The translations under genes were made by a program, and so were the position numbers. Source: Heloderma charlesbogerti (taxonomy: Eukaryota; Chordata; Lepidosauria; Squamata; Helodermatidae). Taken from it: a stretch of DNA of 64,000 bases. Shown piece after piece: positions 10,967 through 21,799 of this stretch. The stretch's first letter is position 1. The number at the start of each line of letters is the position of its first letter. Under the pieces are notes generated by a model. The model was not told the origin of the DNA and made no database searches. It worked only from the letters and a program-made list of their open reading frames with translations. The stretch covers positions 124,001 through 188,000 of the forward strand of contig JANEZZ010001390.1 in the NCBI GenBank assembly GCA_026122225.1, in the 5' to 3' direction.

Positions 10967-11887
10967 TAGGGATGGCGGAGAATTTCTCCCCGAATCTTCG
11001 GGGGGCCGGGTGCCAATGCATTCGGCCCCCCGAAATTGGCGGTGAAATTCTCCGCCACCCCCACGCCACCCCCCCTGGGATGGGCTTACCTTTGGCGAAT
11101 GTCCCTCCTGGTGGCGGGTCCCAGCAGCGGTTCGTCAGCCTTTTGTCGGGGGCGGCAGCCGGTCTTCCGACCGGCTGCCGCTGCCGCCATTACAAGGTAA
11201 AGTGTAAAAACAAAAACAAAAACCCATGATAGGCTACGTAACGATTAACGTAGCCTATCACAGCTAGATCTCCAAAGTCAGCCGTGATAGGCTACGTGAA
11301 TCGTTACGTAGCCTATCACGAGTGACTTTGAAAAAAAAAAAAAAAAGCGTGTACGCAAATGGTGGCGGCCTATGGGCGCCGCCATTTGCATTCCTCATTT
11401 GGTCCTGGTAGTCTACGTAAAGATTTACACGAATCTTTACGTAGAAGAAATCTTTACATAGACTACCGGGACCAAATAAGGAATGCAAATGGCAGCGCCC
11501 ATAGGCCGCCGCCATTTGCGTACGCGCTTTTTTTTTTTTCAAAGTCACCCGTGATAGGCTATGTAACGATTTACGTAGCCTATCATGGCTGACTTTGGAG
11601 ATCTAGCCGTGATAGGCTACGTTAATCGTTACGTAGCCTATCACAGGGTTTTTGTTTTGTTTTGTTTTGTTTTGTTATTACACTTTTGCGGCCGGGGAGA
11701 CGGGGCGCTTCTCCCTAGCCTGAATTTCGGCCAGACGAGGCAGGAAGCCTCCCCCCGCCTGAATTTTGGCCGGGCGAGGCGGGACGGCTCCCCCCCCCTC
11801 TCCTGAACTTCGGGGGGAGAAGCGAAGCGCCTCCCCCCCACCACAAAGCACCCCTGCGAAGAGGTAAGTGACTTTCATACATCCCTA
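10967..11887 (+). mobile_element. hAT-like foldback element with large palindromic core (921 bp)
   Basis: TAGGGATG...CATCCCTA is flanked by CAGGAGAG / GAGGAGAG (7 of 8 match). The core at about 11224-11646 is the clearest hierarchical palindrome. The left arm (hairpins at 11226-11262 and 11286-11320, then cgcaaatggtggc, then tagtctacgtaaag) is mirrored by the right arm, with the centre near 11435. The R region has G/C hairpin repeats. Confidence 0.88.
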
Positions 11888-12056
11888 GAGGAGAGTTTTT
11901 GAGCTGGTGTCAACTGAAACTGGGGCTGAGGCAATGGCTGTCTGGACAACTATTATCTGATCCTCCTGAACGAGTAGGAATATCGTGGGAGTTGAGAAGG
12001 GGTGGAGTTCAGTGGACTCCCCCACTGCTCAGCCTACCAGACCCCAGTCTCTGGGC

Positions 12057-12440
12057 CGCCATGGTTACTGGACCTTGTTCGGCAAGTCATCACATAGTCT
12101 GTGAGTGCCCAGCGGCTGCCCATTCCCTCAGCAAGCTGCCATTTTGTGAAAAAAATGGTGGCTTAGGGTGTTTTTTTTTCTTTCATAAATGCAGTGTTGC
12201 CTAAATGACGGCCATAAAGGGGCCATTTACAGAACATTCCACCTGTAATGTTGTATAAATGGCCCATTTATTGCCGGCATTTATGCAACATTACAGTTAC
12301 GGAAAAACGTGACCCACTTTTTTTTTTTTGCAAAATGGCAGATTGTTCAGGGGTCAGGTGGCTGCTGGTCACTCATTGGACAGCCACAGACCATGTGATG
12401 GCTCATTCAGGGAGCCGAACAGAGGCAGATGGTTAGCAGG
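12057..12440. repeat. Long inverted repeat (unrelated foldback)
   Basis: The arms meet at about 12235-12242. Matching pairs include catcacatagtctgtgagtg against the complement of cacagaccatgtgatg, gccattttgtgaaaaaaa against tttttttgcaaaatggc, and ggccatttacagaacatt against aatgttgtataaatggcc. Each arm is roughly 190 bp and imperfect. It shares no motif with the hAT-like cores. No target duplication was identified, so mobile origin is an inference. Confidence 0.6.
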
Positions 12441-12862
12441 GGTTCAGCGAGCATCCGGCAGCACGGACAGAGAGTTTTTCCTGACCATCCCTATGAAGGA
12501 GCGTCAGCTTCCAAGGTGTTCTGCTTGTAGGCTTGCATGTAAGGCAAATATTATGAAGACATCTGATATCTTCAGAGCAATCTTATCCAAAGGGAACCAG
12601 ACATTTCAGTGCTGCCTGTATAATGTCCCTCCACTTGGTCTGAAGTGAGGAAGGATGTAAACTAGTTACAGAAATTGGATGAAACATAATACCGTTTCAC
12701 TTAACTACATGAATTAAAATGAACTAAAGCCTCCACATTTCAGATCAACAAGAGTGCGGGATGAGATTATTGCTCTCCTTTCCTTGTTCCTTTCTGTGTT
12801 TTCTTTCATTCAAATGGTTGCATTCAAATCAGTGTAGAGAGATGTCATTCATTGACAAGGAG

Positions 12863-12901
12863 AGTTTTTGCCTGATTTCAGATTCACTTCCCTTTACTGT
12901 G
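12863..12901 (-). other. V recombination signal, 23-bp spacer
   Basis: Plus strand AGTTTTTGC (12863-12871), 23 bp, TACTGTG (12895-12901). On the coding strand the heptamer is CACAGTA and the nonamer GCAAAAACT. It directly follows the V exon. The first three heptamer bases (CAC), needed for cleavage, are intact. Confidence 0.85.
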
Positions 12902-13337
12902 TGTCTTTCGTGCAGTAATACATAGCCGTGTCTTCAGGTTTCAAGTTGTTCATTTGCAAATACAGGATGCTCTTTGAATCATCCCTGGAGGGGGTGAATC
13001 GTCCCTTCACTTTATCAGAGTAGTAAATGTAAGATGAATATACATATGTCAACCATTCCAATCCTTTTCCAGAAGTTTGTCTCACCCAGTACATGCCAAG
13101 GGTGCTGAAGGCGAACCCAGAGGTTTGACAGGTGAGGAGGAGGGACTCTCCAGGCCTTTTAACATCCCCTCCAGATTCGACAAGCTGGACCTCCAATTGG
13201 ACACCTGGAACAGAAGACATTTTAAAAAGACATGCTGAATAGTAACCCCCAGAATATGCCAACACTCAGTATTCAAAAGGAGAAAAAGTACCTCTGAAGA
13301 GTGCTACAAAGAAAACACAGTGAAGCCAAAATTTCAT
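12902..13337 (-). CDS. Immunoglobulin heavy-chain V segment, VH3-like, apparently functional
   Basis: The leader exon is 13292-13337 (starts [12 protein letters not shown], hydrophobic signal peptide) and its donor is AGAG|GTAC. The V exon is 12902-13204, after the acceptor TTCCAG|GTGTCC. The mature domain begins [11 protein letters not shown]. The first conserved cysteine is in LLLTCQTSG, the FR2 tryptophan in [11 protein letters not shown], and FR3 contains [17 protein letters not shown] with the second cysteine. CDR2 is short (VYSSYIYY). A 23-bp-spacer recombination signal follows directly and an octamer-like motif lies upstream. There is no stop or frameshift. The product would be the V part of an Ig heavy chain after joining to D and J in B cells. 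The proline in RFTPSRDD (usually Ile) is unusual but not disabling. Confidence 0.9.
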
Positions 13338-13462
13338 TTTTTCTTCTGTTGCTTTGGGAGTGATTGACTGAAAAGTGATCACAGGCATACAGGACCTGTG
13401 CCTGTGGGCATAGCTGGATGAGGGAGAAGGTAGGGCTGCTTTAAAAAGGAAGCTGTCTTTGA

Positions 13463-13470
13463 CTTTGCAT
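13463..13470 (-). promoter_or_regulatory. Octamer-like VH promoter motif
   Basis: Plus CTTTGCAT, coding ATGCAAAG, one base off the consensus ATGCAAAT. It lies about 130 bp 5' of the leader ATG, the usual place for the VH octamer, with a TTTAAA TATA-like stretch (13440-13447) between them. Confidence 0.6.
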
Positions 13471-13699
13471 GCACTTCAAAATAAAAGAGAAGAATGCAGA
13501 GAGTACACATTTTGGAAGATAGTGAACAGGTGCTGGCCATAGCTATTGCAAGAACAAAACAGAACAAGTGGTTTTACTTTAGAATGTGTGAAAATATAAT
13601 AAAGCAGCCAAAGGATAGATGGAACTGCTTGTGGGATTTCCTTTTAAGTTTTCATAATAAATATAGATTTACACCCATCTGGACTAATTTAGATTTGAA

Positions 13700-13704
13700 A
13701 TCTA

Positions 13705-13746
<42 letters not shown>
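13700..13746. repeat. (TATC)n microsatellite
   Basis: About 12 units. It lies upstream of the VH3-like promoter, as at 27308, 56466 and 60499 for the other VH3-like units. Confidence 0.95.
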
Positions 13747-13747
<1 letters not shown>

Positions 13748-16539
13748 GTGATTTTGAGGTCACCTTTAAGAACAGAACATTAATATCAGGGCTTGGTCAT
13801 AAAGGCTAAGGTAAAAATGTCATAATTTTAAAATCAATAATTGATAACTCCAGCAATTGATACTTTGTTTTTCTTCTTTTTTCTTTTTTAATCCCTGTGC
13901 ACTGGGTAGGAGGATTTATTCAGGAAGCAAAAAGCTGGGGTAGAAGGCTTAATCCTTGTCCCTGTGTATGGTGGTCCCAGTCCAAATTGGTACCTCACAA
14001 AAATACTCTAGAGTAAAAACAAAGAGAGGGCCAGCAATGAATGTAGAATGTACTTTGACACTTAGCACCATGGAGCTCACTAAGGCTTACTCAGTGGTAA
14101 GTGGATAGAGTGGATTGCTGCCTTAGGCTGCCACCCTGTACAGATGTCTGTGCAAGTAAGTCTGGCTGAATTCAATGAGATTTGTGGGTAGTCATGCCCA
14201 GGATTTCATAGCCATTTGGGGGACTGGGGGGACAGTAGGGGCTGGGTTAGGACAGAAGAAAAAGTGTGAGGTTGGTATCCAGAGTCTTGCCTCAGGCAGC
14301 TGAAAGACTGGACTGACTTGGATACACACAAGATGGGATGAGAACTGTTTCCTTAAAGTAACATAGATGGTAAGTTATAGATCCAAAGAACATCAAAGCA
14401 GAGAACACAACATTTCACAGGGGCATCCACGCTCAATCAGAGGCATCTGATGATATGAGCCATCAGTTCTGGTGGATGGCATCATCTAGAAACTGACTTT
14501 TTAAATGTAAAGCTGCAGCACGATGAAAATCTCTCTCTCTATCCCCCCGCCCCATTGTAACAAAGCTGCTTCATCGTGTAGAATCATTTCCTTAGTTTTT
14601 GAATGTAGTTCCAATAAAACATTATCTAGCAACTTAAAAATAACGTCCCAAGCACATAAGACAAAGACATGGAATGTGGGAGATCTTCTATTTCAGCAGT
14701 TCTACAGAAGCAACTATGCTGGACCTCAGGGATCCAATGATACCAGCCAACAATCATGGCTAATGGCACAGTATAAAAATGTATCTTTTTAAAAAAGTAA
14801 AATCAGGGAAGCCATCTCTTTTTTCTTCTACTTTTTTTTTTTTTGCATGGGGGAAGCCATATTTTTATTATTATTATTTGCAAGACCCATTGTAATGCTG
14901 TTGCATTCTCATGTAGCACTGTTACAAAGGGGCAATGGTCACCAAATTTACTCTGCTGGATGATCTTCTGAGATGTGGCTTTACAGGAAAGTGGAATATA
15001 AAACAAAAAGACACCTCCTGTCCACCTGGTAATTCATTATGTTAGTATGACTAGCACCACCTATAAGAACCCCATCTTCCCTCCATTGTGAAAGTCCCCA
15101 AATTTATTGCCACCTTTTCTTCATTGGGAAGAAAAATCTGATGAAGAGTTTGAGCGGAGGGGGAATATTCATGCAGCCCTACAGAATACTTTTCTGTAAA
15201 TTTTGGCTCTATCTCTTGGCCTACAAGGACCAGTGAGTTGCCTGATAAGAAGGCAGTCTGAGAATCTGGGGGAAAACAACAACAACAGACAATTTGTCAA
15301 CATGGGAAACCTAAATGTAAAGGTGTCTTGGATTTTACAGGAGAGAGAGAGAGAGAGAGAGAGTCTTGGGTAGTCAAACTGTCAAGGGACTAGTATTGTG
15401 TTTGTTTTCAAGCAAACTGCTCTGGAAATCACCAGCCTCATTGTCAAAACCACAGAATGTCATGCTCTGGTGGCCATTTTATTTCCTCTGCTGCCAATGG
15501 AAGTTTCTGATCTTTATGTCCCTGCTGCCCTCTTGTGAGAAGGAGTTGAAGGGAATCTGTCAGTAGAGACACCCACAAAGTTTTTTCTTTTTCCTCAGCA
15601 TACTCGGAGAAGGATTTTGGAGGCTTTTTAAAGTTCATCTCAAAATGCAGGCTTTAAAAGCTCCAGAACGACTCTCCTGCAGTACTGAAGCAGGGGCTAG
15701 AGGAAAATTGGCAAATACTCTAATGTAATATAATAGAGTCATTGCTACATTAAATTTTATAGAGGTGAAGAAAAAGGCTATGGGGAGTGAATCCAAGGGT
15801 TGGAAGGTGACTCACCACTTCCCGGTCTTGAGAAGGGGATAACACCCCCCCCCCACCCCGCATCAGATTGGGTCACTGCTGGGTTTCCAATCTGTCCTAG
15901 GTGTGCCTAAGCGATGCACTCTTTGTTTAAAGCAACGCTGTTTTAAAGAAAGAAAAAACCTTTTAAAATGACCAGGACGGTCCTGGAGCCCTGCATGAGG
16001 TATTATTCTCCCTGCTAAGCTTTATATTTCCATATCCAGCATTGTTGTTGATGTTGTGAGGCTAAAATGGAGAAGAGAACCAAGTCTGTGCATGTCTACT
16101 CAGAAGTAAGTGTTACTGAGTTCAATGCACCTGACTCCTACACATGTCACCACCTCACTTGCCCCCAGCTCAGCTTTGTATTTCCACATCCAACACATGA
16201 TCAAACCTCCTGTTAGTTATCTCACTGACTGGGTAACTTTGGGCTGGACTCTGTACACCATACTCTGTAAACTTATGAAGAAAAAGAGACAGTATAATGG
16301 AAAGTTCTTTCTGAAGCAGTCAGACTTGTACAAATGCAGCATGAAGGGAAAGATCAGCAACTTTCTCTTTGTTTGAATAAAAAGCACACTCTGCAGCTCT
16401 TTTTTTTTTCTTTTTAATGTGCAAGACCCATTGTAATGATGGTGCATTATCATTTAGTGTTGTTTCCAGGGGGCATCAGTCACACATTTTCGAAGTGTCC
16501 AGAATTTACTCTGCTGGATGATTTTCTGAGCTGAGGGTT
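13747..16539. other. IGHV intergenic spacer
   Basis: No gene seen. It is collinear with 28180-29700 and with parts of 33760-34770, 51390-52300 and 57240-58800, for example 'caaaccacagaatgtcatgctctgg' near 15450 and its equivalents at 51645 and 58520. This looks like the ancestral spacer upstream of each VH3-like unit. It contains (GA)n at 15343-15361 and a C-run at 15845. Confidence 0.55.
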
Positions 16540-17091
16540 CCCCCTGAGGGACGAGACTTACCTGGGGCAGATGTTCTGGGTGGCGGCGGCTCCGCCGCCA
16601 TTTGCAGTCTGCCTCATTTGGTGTTGTTTTTTTTTTTTTTTACAGAGACGTGATAGGCTATGTAAGGACTTACATAGCCTATCACATCCTGGTAAAAAAA
16701 AAAAAGCGTACCCAACTGGCGGCGGCTATGGCTGCCACCATTTGCATTCTTATTTTTCATTGTCTTAGTCTACGCAAATATTTATGTAGACTAAGACGGC
16801 GAAAAATAAGGAATGCAAATGGCAGCGGCCATAGCCGCTGCCATTTGCGTACGCCGTGTTTGTTTGTTTTACCCAGCAGCCACCACGGCCGGAAATCCAG
16901 CTGCAGACGGCCCTGGCCTGGCCGGCTGCTCTGCGGAGCCGCCATGGAGCAGAGCCGGCCGTCGAGGATTCTGGGGGGGAGGACCGGATCGCCTCCCCCC
17001 GCATCGAGGATTCTGGGGGGAGGGACAGAACACCTCCTCCCCCACCATGAACAGAATCCACAAAAAGGTAAGTCGCTTTTGTACATCCCTA
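16540..17091 (+). mobile_element. hAT-like foldback element, 5'-truncated
   Basis: The R end ...gtacatccctA (17091) is intact. The left side starts inside the L region at the outward donor complement (gacgagacttacctgg), and the outer L terminus is missing. Hairpins lie at 16650-16685, 16765-16800 and 16800-16855. G/C repeats lie at 16970-17045. Confidence 0.75.
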
Positions 17092-18159
17092 GGGAGGAGT
17101 AGTTTCATTTCTCCAGTTCAGGGTCAGTTTCATTTCTCCACTTAAGTGTCACTTCTTCACATTTGAAGCAGTACTTCCAGTTTTGAGAGAGGAGGATATA
17201 TAAAGAGAGGGAGAGAGCCAGTATGGGTCAGAAAGTCCTGGCTGTAGCCAGAGCAGAGAGAGTGAGAAGAGGGCCTGAAGAGGGAGCAGACAGGAGCAGC
17301 CTGTAAACGTCTAAGCACAGCTAGAGTAAAGGATCTTGCATTTGGCAAATTTCCTTTTCTTTTAGTGCCTTTTTGTTTTGCATCACTCAGCTGTATTGTG
17401 TAAAAACCTTTAGCTATACTTAAATCTACTAGTAAACTGTTGAGGTTAACCCCTGCGTCTAGAGTGTCAGTCAGGAGGCAAGAAATCCTTAAGGAGTTGC
17501 TCAGTGGGTCCAAATGGAACTTTGACATCCTGACATCAACCCTGCCAGGCAAAGACCATTGTATTCAACAGCAGACCAAATCAGTATGATTCTTCTCCTC
17601 TTACAATGGAGTGTTTTGTTCCTTTTTCACAACTCTGCACTTTAAAAAAAATCAGATATTTTTAATGATCCATAGTTTTGTTTTAATTGCTTTTTCTGAT
17701 TGTTAACCGCACTGACAAGTACAATTCTGCCCAAGTTTACTGAGAAGTGAGTCCCAATGATTTTAATTGACCTGATTTTCACTAAGTATGCTTAGGGCTA
17801 CAGCCTGGAGGCCCATTGCAGGATATATATTCCATGAGTAAATAAAGGTGTAATCCTATTTATCTCTTTACACAGAACCAAAGACCTAAAACTGCCAGCA
17901 TGTCCCAGCCAGTATGCTGGGAGCTGTAAGACTTATTTCTGTCTCAACAATCATAGGATTGTGCTCTAAATAATAAATAAATCATCACAGGTACTTCACA
18001 GCAGCAAACAAATAAAAGAAGTCAATGAATTATGAAAATAGTTTCACTCAAGAAAATTAAGGTCAATTTGACCGATCAAAATTGTTCGTTAATACATTTC
18101 TTTCCCTTCCCCCTCTACTCGTGTTGCTTCAAATGGTCCTAGCAATTTGTGGCTCCCTG
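17092..18159. other. IGHV intergenic sequence
   Basis: No gene seen. 17525-18150 is collinear with about 1190-1735, marking the start of the second duplicon. Confidence 0.5.
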
Positions 18160-19188
18160 TAGGGATGTCTGGTGTGGGGAAATCCAGGACTCTTGGGGCT
18201 TGAGGAGGAAAAAGTTTTCAGACCTTCCCAGGGAACACAGCAGACTGGGGGTCTTCTGACACTGTAAGCCTTTGTTAAGCAGATTTAGAAGAGAGCATGG
18301 GTGAATCGCACACACACAGGAGGTCCACACCTTGGTACAGATACACAGTAGCTTATATATTTTGCCATTATATATTGCACCTCAGCTGTCAGCCAGTGAG
18401 ATACTGACATGCTGGTGTGAGCTAAACATGTACATACAGGGAACAAAACCTCCCAGCACAGTTTTCTTATCTACTTACAACATTCCAGCTTTCCAACATC
18501 CCAGCACGTCCCCTTTATCCGCTTACAATGCATTTCTACTTTTCCCACCAATGGCAACATTGAAAACACTCAGAGGGAGGCCTGTCGTTTCAGTTGCAGC
18601 CTGAACAAAACTACAGTTTTTCACTCTTAGGCTCCACCGATTTCCCCTGAGCCCCTGGGTTGGCTTGCTTTAGCAAGCTGGGCCATAGGCTGCCCACTGG
18701 CATTTGCAGTTGCTGTGCAAAAATTTCTTTTTTTTTTTCTTCTGGGACCCAAGAGAGAAAAGGAGCCATTTAGTGACCATGCTGCCAGTGTATATACACA
18801 CAAAAAGCTCCTTTTCCCTCCCAGGACCTGGGAGGGAAAGGGAGCCATTTGTGCACACAGAGGTGGCAGTGTTTCTGTGAGGAAAGGGTTCCTTTTCTCT
18901 CCCAGGACGTGAGAAGGAAAAGGAGTCATTTGTGCACATGGGGGCAGCATGGTGGTTGTGGGCGAATGGCTCCTTTTCTTTCCCAGGTCCCAGGACGGAA
19001 AAGGAGCCCTTTGTATGCACAGCAGTGGCAGGCAGGGTGAAGGAGCAGAGCAATGGTGGAAGTCCATGAGCTGGCTCAAGTGGAACCTGTGTTGAGTCAG
19101 TCCACCTCGTGGACAAGCGGGGCCGGAGTCCAGGGGACCAAGCCGATGAAAACCCGCCGAGCTCCACTCCCCAAACACATTCCTCTAA
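18160..19188. mobile_element. Second hAT-like element (1029 bp), absent from the paralogous site
   Basis: It starts TAGGGATGTCTGGTG and ends in a related complement (cacattcctcta). The 8-bp flanks are GCTCCCTG (18152-18159) and CCTCCCTG (19189-19196). The sister duplicon reads continuously from 'cctagcaatttg' to 'ccttggtta' at about 1710-1745 without this DNA, giving an empty-site control. The interior does not share the TACGTA hairpins of the main family. It carries the tandem hairpin repeat at 18720-19030. Confidence 0.65.
18720..19030. repeat. Tandem hairpin repeat, unit about 90-100 bp
   Basis: Three to four units each contain a short inverted repeat around 'ctcccaggac' flanked by 'ctccttttc' and 'gaaaaggagcc', followed by 'atttgtgcac'. 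Because the unit is regular, long open frames appear on the minus strand in two phases. Those frames look like by-products of the repeat rather than a gene. Confidence 0.7.
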
Positions 19189-19649
19189 CCTCCCTGGCTC
19201 TCTGTCACCCCCATCTTTGCCTTGGTTACATGAAAGAAATATTTGTTCACTGTCCTCCGGGACACTCTGAGATTTTTATAGGAGCAGGAAGCTGAAAACC
19301 CTTGTTTCCGTCATCTGTCTCCAATGAGGTCTATTTGCCAGTATAGCTTAACTCAAAATCCCTGATGTAACCCACAGCAGGCTGGAGCTGGGCCAAGAAT
19401 GACATCTGTTGATCACTAATGTTTTGTTTTGTCTTTGATCAACTGTTCTCGCTAGTCAGATAGTAGCTGTTTTATGCCCTCTCTGGCGACATCTCTGCAA
19501 CGTTTTTGAAGTGAACATGTGGTCTAACAGGCTGTAGGCAATCACATGTAAAAGCTGCGTTCAGGCTGCGTTCAGTGGAGGGAACTGAGAATAGATCCTA
19601 GTATTTCAAGGATGCCCTCCCTAATGGAATGCCTAGTCATTGCAAAGCT

Positions 19650-19688
19650 GGTATTTGTCCAGGTTCCCCTCTGCTTTTGCCTTCTGTG
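19650..19688 (-). other. V recombination signal, 23-bp spacer
   Basis: Plus GGTATTTGT (19650-19658), 23 bp, TTCTGTG (19682-19688). On the coding strand the heptamer is CACAGAA and the nonamer ACAAATACC. CACA is preserved, and the two heptamer changes at the 3' end could lower efficiency. Confidence 0.83.
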
Positions 19689-20145
19689 CTTCTCCTGGCA
19701 CAGTAATATGTGCCAGTGTCTCTCGTCTCCATGCCTCTCATCTCCAAGTAAACTTCACTCCTGGAAACATCTCTGGAGATGGTCATCCGGTTTTTCAGTG
19801 AGTCAAGGTAGCGCTTGTCATCATCCCAGTAGATGAGGCACAGCCATTCCAGCCCTTTCCCTGAAGGCTGACGGATCCAGCTGACAGCATACCCACTTGT
19901 AGTGAGGGAGAACCCAGAAACGGAGCAGGTGAGCCTGAGGGTTTCTGTTGGCTTCAGCTGCACTGAACTGACCTGGCCCAAAGTCACCTGGGAATGGACA
20001 CCTAGACAGGAGGAAGAAAAAGGTCCATTAAGAAAAGCCCTGTATCTTGCAAGTGGCAAAATGAAAACCATGTTGTTGGTTCCTTGGGGAGACACCTACG
20101 TGGTGAGATGGCAAGAAGCACAACGGAGAGGAACAAAGACCACAT
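19689..20145 (-). CDS. Immunoglobulin heavy-chain V segment, VH2-like, apparently functional
   Basis: The leader exon is 20100-20145 ([14 protein letters not shown]...) with donor GTAGGT. The V exon is 19689-20001 after the acceptor TCTAG|GTGTCC. Splicing gives ...SPRVHS then the mature start QVTLGQVSS. The first cysteine is in [14 protein letters not shown]2 is [16 protein letters not shown]2 has the VH2-type [10 protein letters not shown], and FR3 ends [15 protein letters not shown] in CDR1 and DDDKRY place it with VH2/clan II sequences, in contrast to the VH3-like units around it. Exact octamer upstream, 23-bp-spacer signal downstream, no stop or frameshift. It is the only intact member of its family here; the sister copy at 6225-7343 is destroyed. 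Confidence 0.9.
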
Positions 20146-20278
20146 TCTTCTTTCTGGAGACTGGAAGGAAGCAGACATGGAAACAGAAAACATATTTGTC
20201 TACCAACTACCAAGTCAAACTCTGCTTTGGGGAAGGATTTTTGAAATCCCGTAGAAAAGAGGAGGCCGGGCGAGAAAC

Positions 20279-20286
20279 ATTTGCAT
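20279..20286 (-). promoter_or_regulatory. VH promoter octamer
   Basis: Plus ATTTGCAT is an exact ATGCAAAT on the coding strand, 134 bp upstream of the leader ATG of the VH2-like gene. Confidence 0.8.
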
Positions 20287-20453
20287 ATTCTACCTGAATG
20301 TAAATTGGGAGTTACAGGCTGTGTCTATAAAAAAATACATTCTTGTCATAAAATGCCCGTCTGAGCAAAAGACCAATCACAACATCTTGCTCTCCTACTC
20401 CAGAGTTCTTCTGGCTTTACTTTAACTGGTGAGGTTCGCAAGCTACATTCCAT

Positions 20454-20971
20454 TAGGGATGGAGGAGAATTCTGCCACGGACTCGAGTGAGGCCGGATTC
20501 TTTAGAATCTGGCCCCCCGAGTCCGTGGTGGAACGGACTGCTCCCCCCTGCCACCCCTCGAAGTCCCCACAGACCAGATCCTACCTGCCTCCGGCAGGTC
20601 TGGATCTGGCCACTGCTGTCTGCTGCACCACTGTGTGACTGCGAATGGCGTCCTGCGTAGCGGATGCCATTTGCGTCCCCGCTTTAGCCGTGACAGGCTA
20701 CATAAATATTTACGTAGCCTATCATGGCTAAAGCGGGGACGCCATTTGCGTCCGCAGCAGCACAGCAGCAGACAGAGGCCCTGCTGCGGATCAGCCTGGC
20801 CGGTGGCTCTGCGGACTCACCGGGGAGCGGATCTGGCCGGGCAGGATTCTGGGGGGTGGGATGAATGGATCACCTCCCCCCCCATAGAGGATTCCAGGGG
20901 GAGAAACAGATTGCCTCCCCCCATGGCCAACCCCCAGCAAAATAAAGGTAAGGGGGATTTGTACATCCCTA
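20454..20971 (+). mobile_element. hAT-like foldback element, short form (518 bp)
   Basis: TAGGGATG...CATCCCTA is flanked by a perfect CATTCCAT duplication (20446-20453 and 20972-20979). There is one gacaggctacataaatatttacg hairpin (20690-20730) between two gacgccatttgcgtcc segments, then G/C repeats. This copy is the compact version of the family. Confidence 0.9.
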
Positions 20972-21010
20972 CATTCCATTCTTTATGGAGTCTTTTCAAA
21001 TTCAAATTGA

Positions 21011-21013
21011 TAG

Positions 21014-21060
<47 letters not shown>

Positions 21061-21170
21061 GATAGATGATAGATAGATAGATAGATAGATGATAGATAGA
21101 TGATAGATGATAGATATAGATAGATAGATAGATAGATAGACAGACAATCAGACAGACAGACAGACAGACT
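21011..21170. repeat. (GATA)n microsatellite
   Basis: About 160 bp of GATA and GATAGAT units ending in (GACA)n. Confidence 0.95.
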
Positions 21171-21518
21171 CACATTCAGCTTAATAATAAAACATAATAC
21201 ACCAGATTAAACATTCCTATCACTCTTCATCAACTCCAGTGGGTCCCCCAAGGGCCTTGCACCTGCTCTTTGCTATGGAAAAACTAGCTCACCTCCACTC
21301 CAATGGGAGCCTCCCCCGCCATCACATTGCAAATTCCAGGGTTAGAGGAACTGATTCAGATCAGGACTACAGAAGGGGGTGAAAGATTAAAGTCTCATTT
21401 CCCCCTCACACATATACCGTGCCAAGGTGCTTGCGAGTTGTGCTAATTGCATGCAGGGCATCACACTCACATCCAGTTAGGATCTGCAACTTTCTGCTTT
21501 GTTCTGAATCATTGTGTG

Positions 21519-21790
21519 TCTCATGCACGTTAGCATGTAGCAGGGTCTTCAGCTACTGGGGATTCAGCTGCAGACAGCTGTCATTCTCGGACCTCTCAGC
21601 TCAGAATTCTGTTTGGCCTTGGAGAATGCATCATTGTGCTTGTCCCCATTAAAATGACAGATCCAGTACATCCAGTTCAGCCCTTTCCCTACCTGCTGCT
21701 GGATCCATTGCCACGCTCTGCAGCCGTTGGGAAGCTGAGGTGGTGCAAATGAGACTCAAAGACTGTTTCAGGTTATCCTGTTTGACACAG
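21519..21790 (-). pseudogene. IGHV relic, VH1/VH6-like (second duplicon)
   Basis: This is the sister of the relic at 8571-8830. On the minus strand GKGLNWMYWICHFNGDKHND (FR2 to CDR2) and SLSLICTTS (FR1) are readable across broken frames. The FR3 region is degraded and lacks a clear YYC. Stops are present and no leader was found. The copies at 8.6 kb and 21.6 kb are both dead, so inactivation may predate the duplication. Confidence 0.65.
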
Positions 21791-21799
21791 GATTGGATT

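Noticed and set aside
11224..11646. Regularly spaced palindromic repeats suggesting a CRISPR array
   Set aside because: The repeats are mirror-arranged parts of a transposon core. The intervening sequence is shared between copies rather than unique, and the context is eukaryotic.
16602..17102. Long open frames across hAT-like cores and GC-rich arms (also at 2239-2890, 3014-3316, 29723-30205, 61646-62240)
   Set aside because: GC-rich, stop-poor palindromic DNA gives open frames on both strands at once. They do not align as one conserved protein between copies, so I do not call them transposase or host genes.
18627..19178. A 183-codon open frame, with a second long frame overlapping it, showing repeated GPG(R/K)EKE-type peptides
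   Set aside because: The frames coincide with a tandem DNA hairpin repeat and are open in more than one phase. They have no start context, splice signals or recognisable domain. Best explained by the repeat inside a mobile element.
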